Position numbers and translations under genes: made by a program. 5,744 nt of DNA. It comes from Verrucomicrobiota bacterium (GTDB lineage: Bacteria; Verrucomicrobiota; Verrucomicrobiia; Chthoniobacterales; UBA10450). Every line of letters begins with the position of its first letter. Position 1 is the stretch's first letter. This document shows, piece by piece, positions 1 through 5,204 of this stretch. The stretch covers positions 1 through 5,744 of the forward strand of contig QHQV01000049.1 of assembly GCA_003219945.1 (NCBI GenBank). The letters run 5' to 3'. A model generated the notes under the pieces. That model searched no databases and had not been told where the DNA came from. It saw nothing but the letters and a program-made list of their open reading frames with translations.

Positions 1-63
1 AATCCAAACGCGTCGCGTACGTGCGGATGCGGTTCGTCGTTCGAAGCGGCGCAGTCGGCTTGA
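1..63 (+). CDS. C-terminal end of an A-type iron-sulfur cluster carrier protein (IscA/SufA/ErpA/HesB family), 5' truncated by the window
   Basis: Frame 1 reads NPNASRTCGCGSSFEAAQSA and then TGA at 61-63. The Asn-Pro-Asn run followed by Thr-Cys-Gly-Cys-Gly-Ser-Ser-Phe is the characteristic tail of A-type carriers, which are usually about 105-130 residues long. The two Cys in CGCG are two of the three conserved cysteines that bind iron or a [2Fe-2S]/[4Fe-4S] cluster; the third lies upstream, outside the window. Family members accept clusters from a scaffold and pass them to apo-proteins in the cytoplasm. Only 20 codons are visible, so the subfamily (IscA, SufA or ErpA) cannot be decided. The gene ends 26 bases before the ATG of the next gene on the same strand, so cotranscription is possible. 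Confidence 0.82.
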   Translation, partial: NPNASRTCGCGSSFEAAQSA

Positions 64-89
64 ACCGGGAATCGTCGCGCGCTGAACTG

Positions 90-1742
90 ATGGACTATGG
101 CACTCAATCGTACGATCCGTACGACGAGCCGTACGCGCCTCCGCCGCAGCGCATCAATTATTTCGCGTGGACAGTTGCGATTTTGCTTTTGATTGGGCTC
201 GCGCTCGCAGCGTGGCTCGGAAGTTTTTACATCTTCAATCAACCGGAGCGACCTGACAGCTATCGAATTCTGCAAAAGCTCCACAAAATTGAGCCGCCAA
301 AACGCTTCGAATTAACAGCCGCGCCAGCGGGCGAATTTCTCAACGCAAGTCAGCTTTACGAGCGCTACGTCGGAATGGGCGCCGCCGAGCTCGCAAAAAC
401 GAACGCCGAGCTGCTGCGCAATTACATTCGAAATTATCAGCAGGTTCGCGGCTTGGTTTCGTACGTGGTCGGCCGCTACACCATTATTGCAGTACGCGAA
501 CTCGGGCCGGACGATGTGTTTCCCTCCGGTATGGCAGCGTTGACTGCAGCGGTCGACAGCGGCGAGGTGCTTATGGAACATGTTTATCCCGCCAAGCCAG
601 AAGCCTTGCCTCTGATGAAGCAGACGCTCACCGTGGGGCTGGAAGTAAAATTAGAGCGGACGCACGACGTTTCTGCGGTGATTCACGCCGAGCGATTAAT
701 TGATGGCCGAATTCTGGTGACGACGGTCCCTTTGCTGTATGGAAGCTATACGGTTACCCGTGGTCTCGGCACGTTTCGCCTCGAGCCGCCGCCCACTCTC
801 AATCTCGTCGCAGGTTGGCCGTTGTTTAAATCGCAGGAACGCGCTTCCATTGAACAACGCCTGGCCGAATATCGACAGAAAATGGCAGCAGCTCAGGCGG
901 GCCCGATTCCCATACCTGGGTTGGGGGGAAGCGCCACTCCGCCGCCTGCCAAAAATGAACTGGTGCGCATCGAACAAGCCAGGCCTGTCGCGCCACTGGC
1001 CATGACTCCACCGGTCGTCGCTAGCAATGAGAAGCTCGCGAAACCGACGCCAGTGCCGAAAGGAAAAAAGGGCACGAAACAAAAGCTCGAATCTCCGGCG
1101 CCGGCAGCGACTCCCTCGCAGGCAGTGGTCGCTCAAAACAAATCCGCGCCAGCTGGTACACCCATCACGGTTGCGTCCGCCCTTGCTCCTCCGAGCGGGT
1201 TAAACCGTCCTGTCGCCACTCCAGCGCCAGCGTCTAAAGCTCCGGACGCTGGAACTGCGTCGGTTGCACAGAGTTCGCCAGTCGCGATGGCTACGCCGGT
1301 ACCTGTGCTGCCTGCTCAACCTGCTCCACCAGGTGCTTCCAATGTTACCCTGGCTTCCAATGCTGGCGGCGGCAATTGGAAAACCTTTGCGCCAGGCAAA
1401 ATGCCTCTCGGAAGACTGATCGCGACCGGCGACCTGAACGATGTGGCCGATCACGGGCTCGCCGGCGAACGCATTTACTTGAAAGGACAGTTCGTTGTGA
1501 ATTTCTCAGATGCCAACAAGGCGGTGCTGCGTCCGCGCACAACATTAACAAGCAAAGTGCTCCACTTCGGTGGTGGTTCATCGACGCGTATTATTGTAGA
1601 ATTTCCCCGTGGTTACACTCCGCCGCCCCAGGGCGCCATCGTCAACCGGGACGAGGCGCGGCCTTATGAGATCACTGAAGTGCGCAAACAGGAAGACGGA
1701 CAACTGAACGTTTTCGTGCGCGAGATCATGCAGCCGAATTGA
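90..1742 (+). CDS. Single-pass membrane-anchored protein of unknown function with a long Pro/Ala-rich linker
   Basis: I do not recognise a named family. From ATG at 90 the product is 550 residues. A short cytoplasmic segment rich in Tyr, Asp and Pro (1-23) precedes one hydrophobic helix at about 24-48 (core AILLLIGLALAAWLGSFYIF) with no cleavage site evident, so the rest is probably outside the cytoplasmic membrane. Residues about 50-267 form a globular block with alternating helical and beta-like segments. Residues about 268-428 are low complexity (Pro, Ala, Thr, Ser, with a Lys-rich patch KGKKGTKQK), typical of a flexible spacer. Residues about 429-550 form a second, beta-rich looking block containing GERIYLKGQFVV and VEFPRGYTPPPQGAIVNRDE. 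The in-frame GTG at 21 would add 23 residues but overlaps the preceding iron-sulfur gene by 43 bases and puts Arg-rich sequence before the anchor, so ATG 90 is preferred. No Shine-Dalgarno sequence is visible at either start. Confidence 0.8.
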   Translation: MDYGTQSYDPYDEPYAPPPQRINYFAWTVAILLLIGLALAAWLGSFYIFNQPERPDSYRILQKLHKIEPPKRFELTAAPAGEFLNASQLYERYVGMGAAELAKTNAELLRNYIRNYQQVRGLVSYVVGRYTIIAVRELGPDDVFPSGMAALTAAVDSGEVLMEHVYPAKPEALPLMKQTLTVGLEVKLERTHDVSAVIHAERLIDGRILVTTVPLLYGSYTVTRGLGTFRLEPPPTLNLVAGWPLFKSQERASIEQRLAEYRQKMAAAQAGPIPIPGLGGSATPPPAKNELVRIEQARPVAPLAMTPPVVASNEKLAKPTPVPKGKKGTKQKLESPAPAATPSQAVVAQNKSAPAGTPITVASALAPPSGLNRPVATPAPASKAPDAGTASVAQSSPVAMATPVPVLPAQPAPPGASNVTLASNAGGGNWKTFAPGKMPLGRLIATGDLNDVADHGLAGERIYLKGQFVVNFSDANKAVLRPRTTLTSKVLHFGGGSSTRIIVEFPRGYTPPPQGAIVNRDEARPYEITEVRKQEDGQLNVFVREIMQPN

Positions 1743-1764
1743 TCGGCTCGCTGCGCTTCGGATG

Positions 1765-1792
1765 TAACTGTATCGCGTCTGAGTCAGACGCC
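1765..1792 (+). repeat. Palindromic dispersed repeat, copy 1 (REP-like)
   Basis: The unit is TAACTGTA, two variable bases, then GCGTCTG-AGT-CAGACGC plus C. The palindrome at 1775-1791 is GCGTCTGA, one central base (G), TCAGACGC: 8-base arms that as RNA would form a 7-bp stem with a triloop. A second copy at 3925-3952, same orientation, matches at 25 of 28 positions. It lies 22 bases after the stop of the upstream gene and is not followed by a T-run, so it is not a standard intrinsic terminator by itself. It could be a REP/MITE-type element or a transcript-end stabiliser. Confidence 0.7.
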
Positions 1793-1794
1793 AA

Positions 1795-1828
1795 TGGCGC
1801 AGGTTGCTACAATTGCGTCAAGTTTTTT
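1795..1828 (+). terminator. Possible rho-independent terminator after the 550-residue membrane protein gene
   Basis: TGGCGCA (1795-1801) can pair with TGCGTCA (1814-1820), giving seven base pairs including one G-T wobble around a 12-base loop. Two bases later a run of six T (1823-1828) follows. It lies 53 bases beyond the stop at 1742 and before the symporter. The loop is long and the stem modest, so this is only a candidate. If real, the symporter is transcribed from its own promoter somewhere in 1829-1890, where I see no convincing -35/-10 pair. Confidence 0.4.
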
Positions 1829-1890
1829 GCGTGGCGGCATTTTCTCTCTCGCCTTGCCTAGCACGACTCTGTAGTTCTTACCCCTCAAAC

Positions 1891-1896
1891 AAGGAG
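1891..1896 (+). promoter_or_regulatory. Ribosome binding site of the sodium:alanine symporter gene
   Basis: AAGGAG ends four bases before ATG at 1901. It is the best Shine-Dalgarno match in the window and fixes the start of the symporter gene. The spacing is slightly short but workable. Confidence 0.8.
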
Positions 1897-1900
1897 CCTT

Positions 1901-3268
1901 ATGCAAGAATTCGAAAAATTTGTCGGACAACTCAGCGATTTTGTCTGGGGACCACCGCTGCTGATTCTTTTGCTCGGCACGCACATTTTTCTCACGTTCA
2001 GGCTTCGGTTCATCCAACGATACCTCGGCAAGGCCGTCAAACTTTCCGTCCAACGGTCGCACGAGGGTCAGGGCGACGTAAGCCAGTTCGGCGCGTTAAC
2101 GACTGCGTTGGCAGCCACGATCGGCACGGGGAACATCGTTGGTGTCGCGACAGCCATCGCCGCTGGCGGGCCCGGTGCAGTGCTTTGGATGTGGCTGACC
2201 GGCGTTTTCGGTATCGCCACGAAATATTCCGAAGCAGTTCTCTCCGTGAAATACCGCATCAAAACCGAAAGAGGGCGGATGGCAGGAGGTCCGATGTATG
2301 TCCTCGAGCGAGGGATGAAACAAAAATGGCTCGGAGTCATCTTCGCCATTCTGACAACGATTTCCGCATTCGGCATCGGGAACATGGTCCAGGCAAATTC
2401 CATTTCGTCGATGGTAAACGAAACGTTTCACATCGCGCCATGGATCACAGGCGTTTTAATGGCGGTGCTCACAGCTTTCGTGATCCTGGGTGGAATCAAG
2501 TCGATAGCGAAAGTCTGCGAATTCCTGGTGCCGTTCATGGCCATCTTTTACGTGGGCGGGTGCATTATTCTGCTGATCATGAATGCGTCGGGAATCCCCG
2601 CGACCATACAGCTCATAGTTCAAAGTGCGTTTACCGGTCACGCAATGATCGGCGGATTTGCCGGCGCTACGATGAAAGAAGCGATTCGCTACGGTGTGGC
2701 GCGCGGCCTTTTCTCAAATGAATCTGGCCTCGGCAGCGCACCGATTGTTGCCGCCGCAGCGCAAACCAAAAATCCCGTGCGCCAGGCGCTCGTTTCTTCC
2801 ACCGCAACATTCTGGGACACGGTCGTTGTGTGCGCGATGACTGGGCTCGTGCTGGTCAACTCCGGTGAATGGACCAAAGGCCTGAAAGGCGCGGCGCTCA
2901 CACGAACCGCGTTCTCGGACTTCCATATCGTGGGTCCAACCATTCTCACATTGGGTTTATTAACGTTTGTGTTTTCCACGATTCTGGGATGGTCGTACTA
3001 CGGCGAAAAAGCCGCTGAATATCTCCTGGGAACAAAAGTGATCAGGCCGTATCGCTGGCTATGGGTAATAGCAGTACTGGTCGGCTCAGTTCTTTCGCTT
3101 TCGACTGTCTGGTCGTTAGCCGACGTGACAAACGGCCTGATGGCGATTCCAAATCTCATCTCGCTCATCGCGCTCAATGGCGTCGTCGTTGCTGAAACTC
3201 GACGCTATTTGTGGAGCAACAATCTGAACGAAGCAGCGCCACTCGCCACAGAACTAGCCGATGCGTGA
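1901..3268 (+). CDS. Sodium:alanine/glycine symporter, AGCS family (AlsT/DagA-like)
   Basis: This 455-residue polytopic inner-membrane protein couples Na+ (or H+) entry to uptake of small neutral amino acids, chiefly alanine or glycine; the length is normal for the family. Family landmarks, in order: FGALTTALAATIGTGNIVGV (63-82), GGPGAVLWMW (89-98), GGPMYVLERG (129-138), GNMVQANSI (160-168), SNESGLGSAPIVAAAAQT (272-289), TFWDT (303-307), ILGWSYYGEKAAEYLLG (361-377) and LADVTNGLMAIPNLI (406-420). Hydrophobic segments run through the whole protein, consistent with about 10-11 membrane helices. Nothing looks truncated. ATG 1901 is supported by AAGGAG just upstream. The last 15 bases overlap the 3' end of the convergent gene on the other strand. 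Substrate preference (Ala, Gly or Gln, as assigned to different relatives) cannot be read from sequence. Confidence 0.95.
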   Translation: MQEFEKFVGQLSDFVWGPPLLILLLGTHIFLTFRLRFIQRYLGKAVKLSVQRSHEGQGDVSQFGALTTALAATIGTGNIVGVATAIAAGGPGAVLWMWLTGVFGIATKYSEAVLSVKYRIKTERGRMAGGPMYVLERGMKQKWLGVIFAILTTISAFGIGNMVQANSISSMVNETFHIAPWITGVLMAVLTAFVILGGIKSIAKVCEFLVPFMAIFYVGGCIILLIMNASGIPATIQLIVQSAFTGHAMIGGFAGATMKEAIRYGVARGLFSNESGLGSAPIVAAAAQTKNPVRQALVSSTATFWDTVVVCAMTGLVLVNSGEWTKGLKGAALTRTAFSDFHIVGPTILTLGLLTFVFSTILGWSYYGEKAAEYLLGTKVIRPYRWLWVIAVLVGSVLSLSTVWSLADVTNGLMAIPNLISLIALNGVVVAETRRYLWSNNLNEAAPLATELADA

Positions 3269-3925
3269 GCGCAGGATTACCTTGCCATCGCGAATCTCAA
3301 TCGTGCCGATATCGTACGCGTTCCCTCGGTCAGCGAGATACTCGCTCAGGTGTCTCGAACGATATTTCCATCTTAAGAAATCCGTCGGCACCTTTTCGCC
3401 GTTAATCGTAATGCTGCTGAACTGCGGGTTGTCCAGCAATTGCGCGCCCTTTAGTTCGATGATCACATCGCCATTAGCATAATAACCGGGTCTGCCGAGA
3501 AATCCTCCGATCGGCAGACTCACCTGCAAGCGGAGTTGATTCCCGTCTATCGAGGCAAACACTTTCCCGCGGACGTTCTCGGTCGTGGCGATCAACGCAT
3601 TAATGTCATCCCCGCTCAACTCAATTTCCGCTGCTTGGCCTGCGCGTGCTTTCTGTTCGAAATCCTCCCAGCGTTCCTGGACAAGTTGAATCTGTTGGTC
3701 CGAAGCGTTGAATTCAGGAACGGGCGTTGGCGCTTCCGCAAGTGACCGCGTTTTGGCCAGCCAATAACTGCCGTAGAACAATGCCGAGTTGCGGTGAAGA
3801 CCCCAATACAATCCGGCAAAACCAGCAATCGCCAGCACGATCGCGAATGTCAACAGAATCAGGCAGCCCCGTGCGAAACAGCCCAGACCTTTTCTCCGCG
3901 GAGGCGCTTCAACCCAGGTGTTCAT
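3254..3925 (-). CDS. Membrane-anchored protein of unknown function (223 residues)
   Basis: I do not recognise a named family. A short basic N-terminus (PPRRKG) precedes one hydrophobic segment at about 19-43 (CLILLTFAIVLAIAGFAGLY), with Cys at 16 and 21 flanking its start. The remainder, probably extracytoplasmic, has a helical stretch at about 75-95 and a beta-rich block at 98-223. The latter contains IELSGDDINALIA (101-113) followed by alternating strands (VFASIDGNQLRLQVSLP; GYYANGDVIIELKG). The S/T-x-D-D/E-[IL]-N-A-L-I pattern plus strands recalls small anchored lipid- or wall-associated proteins, but this is only visual similarity. It lies downstream of the HIT gene on the same strand with a 91-base gap, so they may be cotranscribed. 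The stop TAG (3256-3254) lies inside the symporter gene. No Shine-Dalgarno is visible; a strong palindrome occupies that position, 8 bases before the ATG. Confidence 0.82.
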   Translation of the reverse strand: MNTWVEAPPRRKGLGCFARGCLILLTFAIVLAIAGFAGLYWGLHRNSALFYGSYWLAKTRSLAEAPTPVPEFNASDQQIQLVQERWEDFEQKARAGQAAEIELSGDDINALIATTENVRGKVFASIDGNQLRLQVSLPIGGFLGRPGYYANGDVIIELKGAQLLDNPQFSSITINGEKVPTDFLRWKYRSRHLSEYLADRGNAYDIGTIEIRDGKVILRSRIG

Positions 3926-3952
3926 AACTGTAGGGCGTCTGTGTCAGACGCC
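3925..3952 (+). repeat. Palindromic dispersed repeat, copy 2 (REP-like), directly upstream of the minus-strand start codon
   Basis: TAACTGTA (3925-3932), then GG, then the palindrome. The stem arms are GGCGTCTG (3934-3941) and CAGACGCC (3945-3952), a perfect 8-bp stem with a TGT triloop. It matches copy 1 (1765-1792) at 25 of 28 positions, differing at the two bases after TAACTGTA and one loop base. The TAACTGTA end reaches the ATG (3925-3923) of the minus-strand gene, so the repeat supplies the base of its start codon at 3925 and the 5' leader just before it. Confidence 0.72.
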
Positions 3953-3996
3953 GTCCGCGATTTCTAAGAAATGTGGTTACATCGTTACAGCAGATT

Positions 3997-4017
3997 ACGA
4001 TTCACGATTTAACGATT
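3997..4017 (+). repeat. Three near-tandem ACGATT hexamers
   Basis: ACGATT occurs at 3997-4002, 4004-4009 and 4012-4017, separated by one and two bases. The run lies in the gap between the two minus-strand genes and touches the stop codon of the HIT gene (TGA, 4019-4017). A related ATCGTTAC lies at 3981-3988. It may be a degenerated short repeat or chance in an AT-richer spacer; no function is evident. Confidence 0.45.
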
Positions 4018-4541
4018 CAATCGGACGCAGCCATCATCGCCTGCGCTTCCATTAATTTGTCGTACAAGGCACGCAAACCATCCGAGAGCACACGCGCGCC
4101 GCCGATGATCGGCATGAAGTTCGTGTCGCCAGTCCAGCGCGGCACGATGTGGACGTGCAAGTGATCGGGCACACCTGCGCCCGCGCATTCGCCAAGGTTC
4201 AGACCGATGTTGAATCCCTGCGCCTTTACCGCGGCGCGCAAAAGCGCTTGCGCGTGGACGACCAAATTCCATAGCTCAACGACCTCATTCTCGCCGAGCG
4301 CTGAAAGCTCCGCGACTTTCCGATACGGCACGACCATCAGGTGTCCAACTGTGTAAGGATACCTGTTCATCATCAGGAACGCATTTTTCCGGCGCGTGAT
4401 TACAAGATGCTCGGCGTCATCGCTCGCACGCCCCGCGGTTGCTAAAAAATCGCGGTCGCGCGGTTCCTTCTGAAAATATTCGACGCGCCACGGAGCCCAG
4501 AGCGTCTCTACTTCCTTGTTTGGAAATTCGTCCTTCGACAT
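4017..4541 (-). CDS. HIT-family protein, probably an Ap4A phosphorylase/hydrolase-like enzyme
   Basis: This 174-residue cytoplasmic protein is a histidine triad enzyme that would cleave nucleoside phosphate bonds, e.g. in diadenosine polyphosphates, through a histidine-nucleotidyl intermediate. The triad is His127-Leu-His129-Val-His131 followed by IVPRW, with the middle His expected to be the nucleophile. It is preceded by the family's NIGLNLGECAGAGVPD (111-126). N-terminal LWAPWRVEYF (14-23) and the stretch GDTNFMP (138-144) after the triad resemble the bacterial Ap4A phosphorylase-like branch (of which mycobacterial Rv2613c is the characterised example) rather than short HinT proteins of about 115 residues. 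YPYTVGHLMVVPYRKVAEL (61-79) is the usual beta-strand/loop segment. ATG 4541 is preceded by AAGGGA at 8-base spacing. Nothing suggests damage; the natural substrate is inferred. Confidence 0.92.
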   Translation of the reverse strand: MSKDEFPNKEVETLWAPWRVEYFQKEPRDRDFLATAGRASDDAEHLVITRRKNAFLMMNRYPYTVGHLMVVPYRKVAELSALGENEVVELWNLVVHAQALLRAAVKAQGFNIGLNLGECAGAGVPDHLHVHIVPRWTGDTNFMPIIGGARVLSDGLRALYDKLMEAQAMMAASD

Positions 4542-4694
4542 GTGTTGCGTCCCTTGAAGCTAAAATCCAGCGCTTCAAAGTCGAGCGAGCATTTCGCCTC
4601 TCCTTCCTGTGCATTCCAAGCTAAGCCGAAGAATCTCTGGAGCCGCTCCGTGGCCTTTCATCTCATTGTGTGACACGCAGTTTGCACTTGCTCT
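4542..4694. other. Divergent intergenic region between the HIT and acetyltransferase genes
   Basis: This stretch separates two genes transcribed away from each other and must therefore hold promoters for both. Apart from the inverted repeat at 4554-4578 beside the HIT ribosome binding site, I see no convincing -35/-10 pair, no operator with good symmetry, no RNA gene and no supported small ORF. Confidence 0.5.
4550..4555 (-). promoter_or_regulatory. Ribosome binding site of the HIT gene, partly inside an inverted repeat
   Basis: Read on the minus strand, AAGGGA lies 8 bases before the ATG. Its first two bases are also the end of the 3' arm of an inverted repeat: TTGAAGC (4554-4560 on +) with GCTTCAA (4572-4578), 11-base spacer. 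In the transcript a 7-bp stem could partly mask the site. Confidence 0.5.
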
Positions 4695-4700
4695 GGAGAG
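4695..4700 (+). promoter_or_regulatory. Ribosome binding site favouring a TTG start for the acetyltransferase
   Basis: GGAGAG ends 8 bases before an in-frame TTG at 4709. The next ATG (4721) is 20 bases away, too far for standard initiation from this site, and the upstream GTG (4670) lies before it. Confidence 0.5.
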
Positions 4701-4708
4701 ATCGAACA

Positions 4709-5197
4709 TTGCATTCGATAATGCGCGACCTTCGCATTGGTTATCTGATTGATCATCCTGAGTACATGCCCCAATTGGCTCAGTGGCTCTTTCAAGAGTG
4801 GGATGTCATTCTTGGCGAAAAAACACCGGAGGCTCGAATCAAAAAACTGAAGGCGCACATGAATCGAGATCATTTGCCGATTGCGTGGGTTGCGCATGCG
4901 AAAGGACAGCTTCTCGGAACAGCTGCCCTTCGCGTGCATGACCTTGAAGGGCGCGAAGACCTGACACCCTGGCTCGGCGGAGTATTTGTCGGCTCGCAGT
5001 TTCGGCGCCGGGGCATTGGCGCCGCGCTCTGCAGTACCGTCGTGGAAGCGGCCCGGTCGCGAGGAGTAGAGACTCTTTATCTTTTCACACTCGACAAACA
5101 AGAATGGTATTCACGCCAAGGCTGGACAGTACTCTCCCCTTGTATTTGGCACGAGCGTCCCGGTGACATCATGTTGAAAAGGCTGCAGAGTGCCTAA
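4709..5197 (+). CDS. GNAT-family N-acetyltransferase
   Basis: The product is predicted to transfer an acyl group from acetyl-CoA to an amine; the acceptor is unknown. From TTG 4709 it has 162 residues, normal for a single GNAT domain. Landmarks: a helix with EYMPQLAQWLFQEW (18-31); strand pair IAWVAHAKGQLLGTAAL (58-74); TPWLGGVFV (86-94) leading into the acetyl-CoA pyrophosphate loop FRRRGIGAAL (98-107, the R/Q-x-x-G-x-G/A motif); then LYLFT (123-127) and the C-terminal WYSRQGW (133-139), which includes the Tyr usual near the family's active site. Start choice: GGAGAG at 4695-4700 favours TTG 4709. ATG 4721 (158 residues, still complete) is a close alternative; GTG 4670 gives 175 residues with an N-terminal extension not needed for the fold. 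The exported hydrolase starts 7 bases after its stop, so the two are probably cotranscribed. Confidence 0.9.
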   Translation: MHSIMRDLRIGYLIDHPEYMPQLAQWLFQEWDVILGEKTPEARIKKLKAHMNRDHLPIAWVAHAKGQLLGTAALRVHDLEGREDLTPWLGGVFVGSQFRRRGIGAALCSTVVEAARSRGVETLYLFTLDKQEWYSRQGWTVLSPCIWHERPGDIMLKRLQSA

Positions 5198-5204
5198 CTA
5201 GTGA

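Noticed and set aside
21..89. GTG start at 21 for the 550-residue protein
   Set aside because: It would overlap the preceding iron-sulfur carrier gene by 43 bases and add an Arg-rich stretch with no apparent role; ATG 90 lies 26 bases after that gene's stop.
696..1136. Minus-strand open frame of 146 codons inside the 550-residue protein gene
   Set aside because: Composition is Arg/Cys-rich, typical of antisense shadow frames; no family features and no ribosome binding site.
1775..1791. The palindrome as a rho-independent terminator
   Set aside because: Neither strand has a T-run following the stem, and the second copy sits upstream of a gene start, not at a transcript end.
1804..2721. A 305-codon open frame on the + strand overlapping the symporter gene
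   Set aside because: It is rich in Arg, His and Ser with no recognisable motif and overlaps the well-supported symporter in another frame; it is a shadow of that gene.
4542..4708. Possible tRNA, small RNA or small ORF in the divergent gap
   Set aside because: No cloverleaf, no T-loop consensus and no open frame with a ribosome binding site could be supported.
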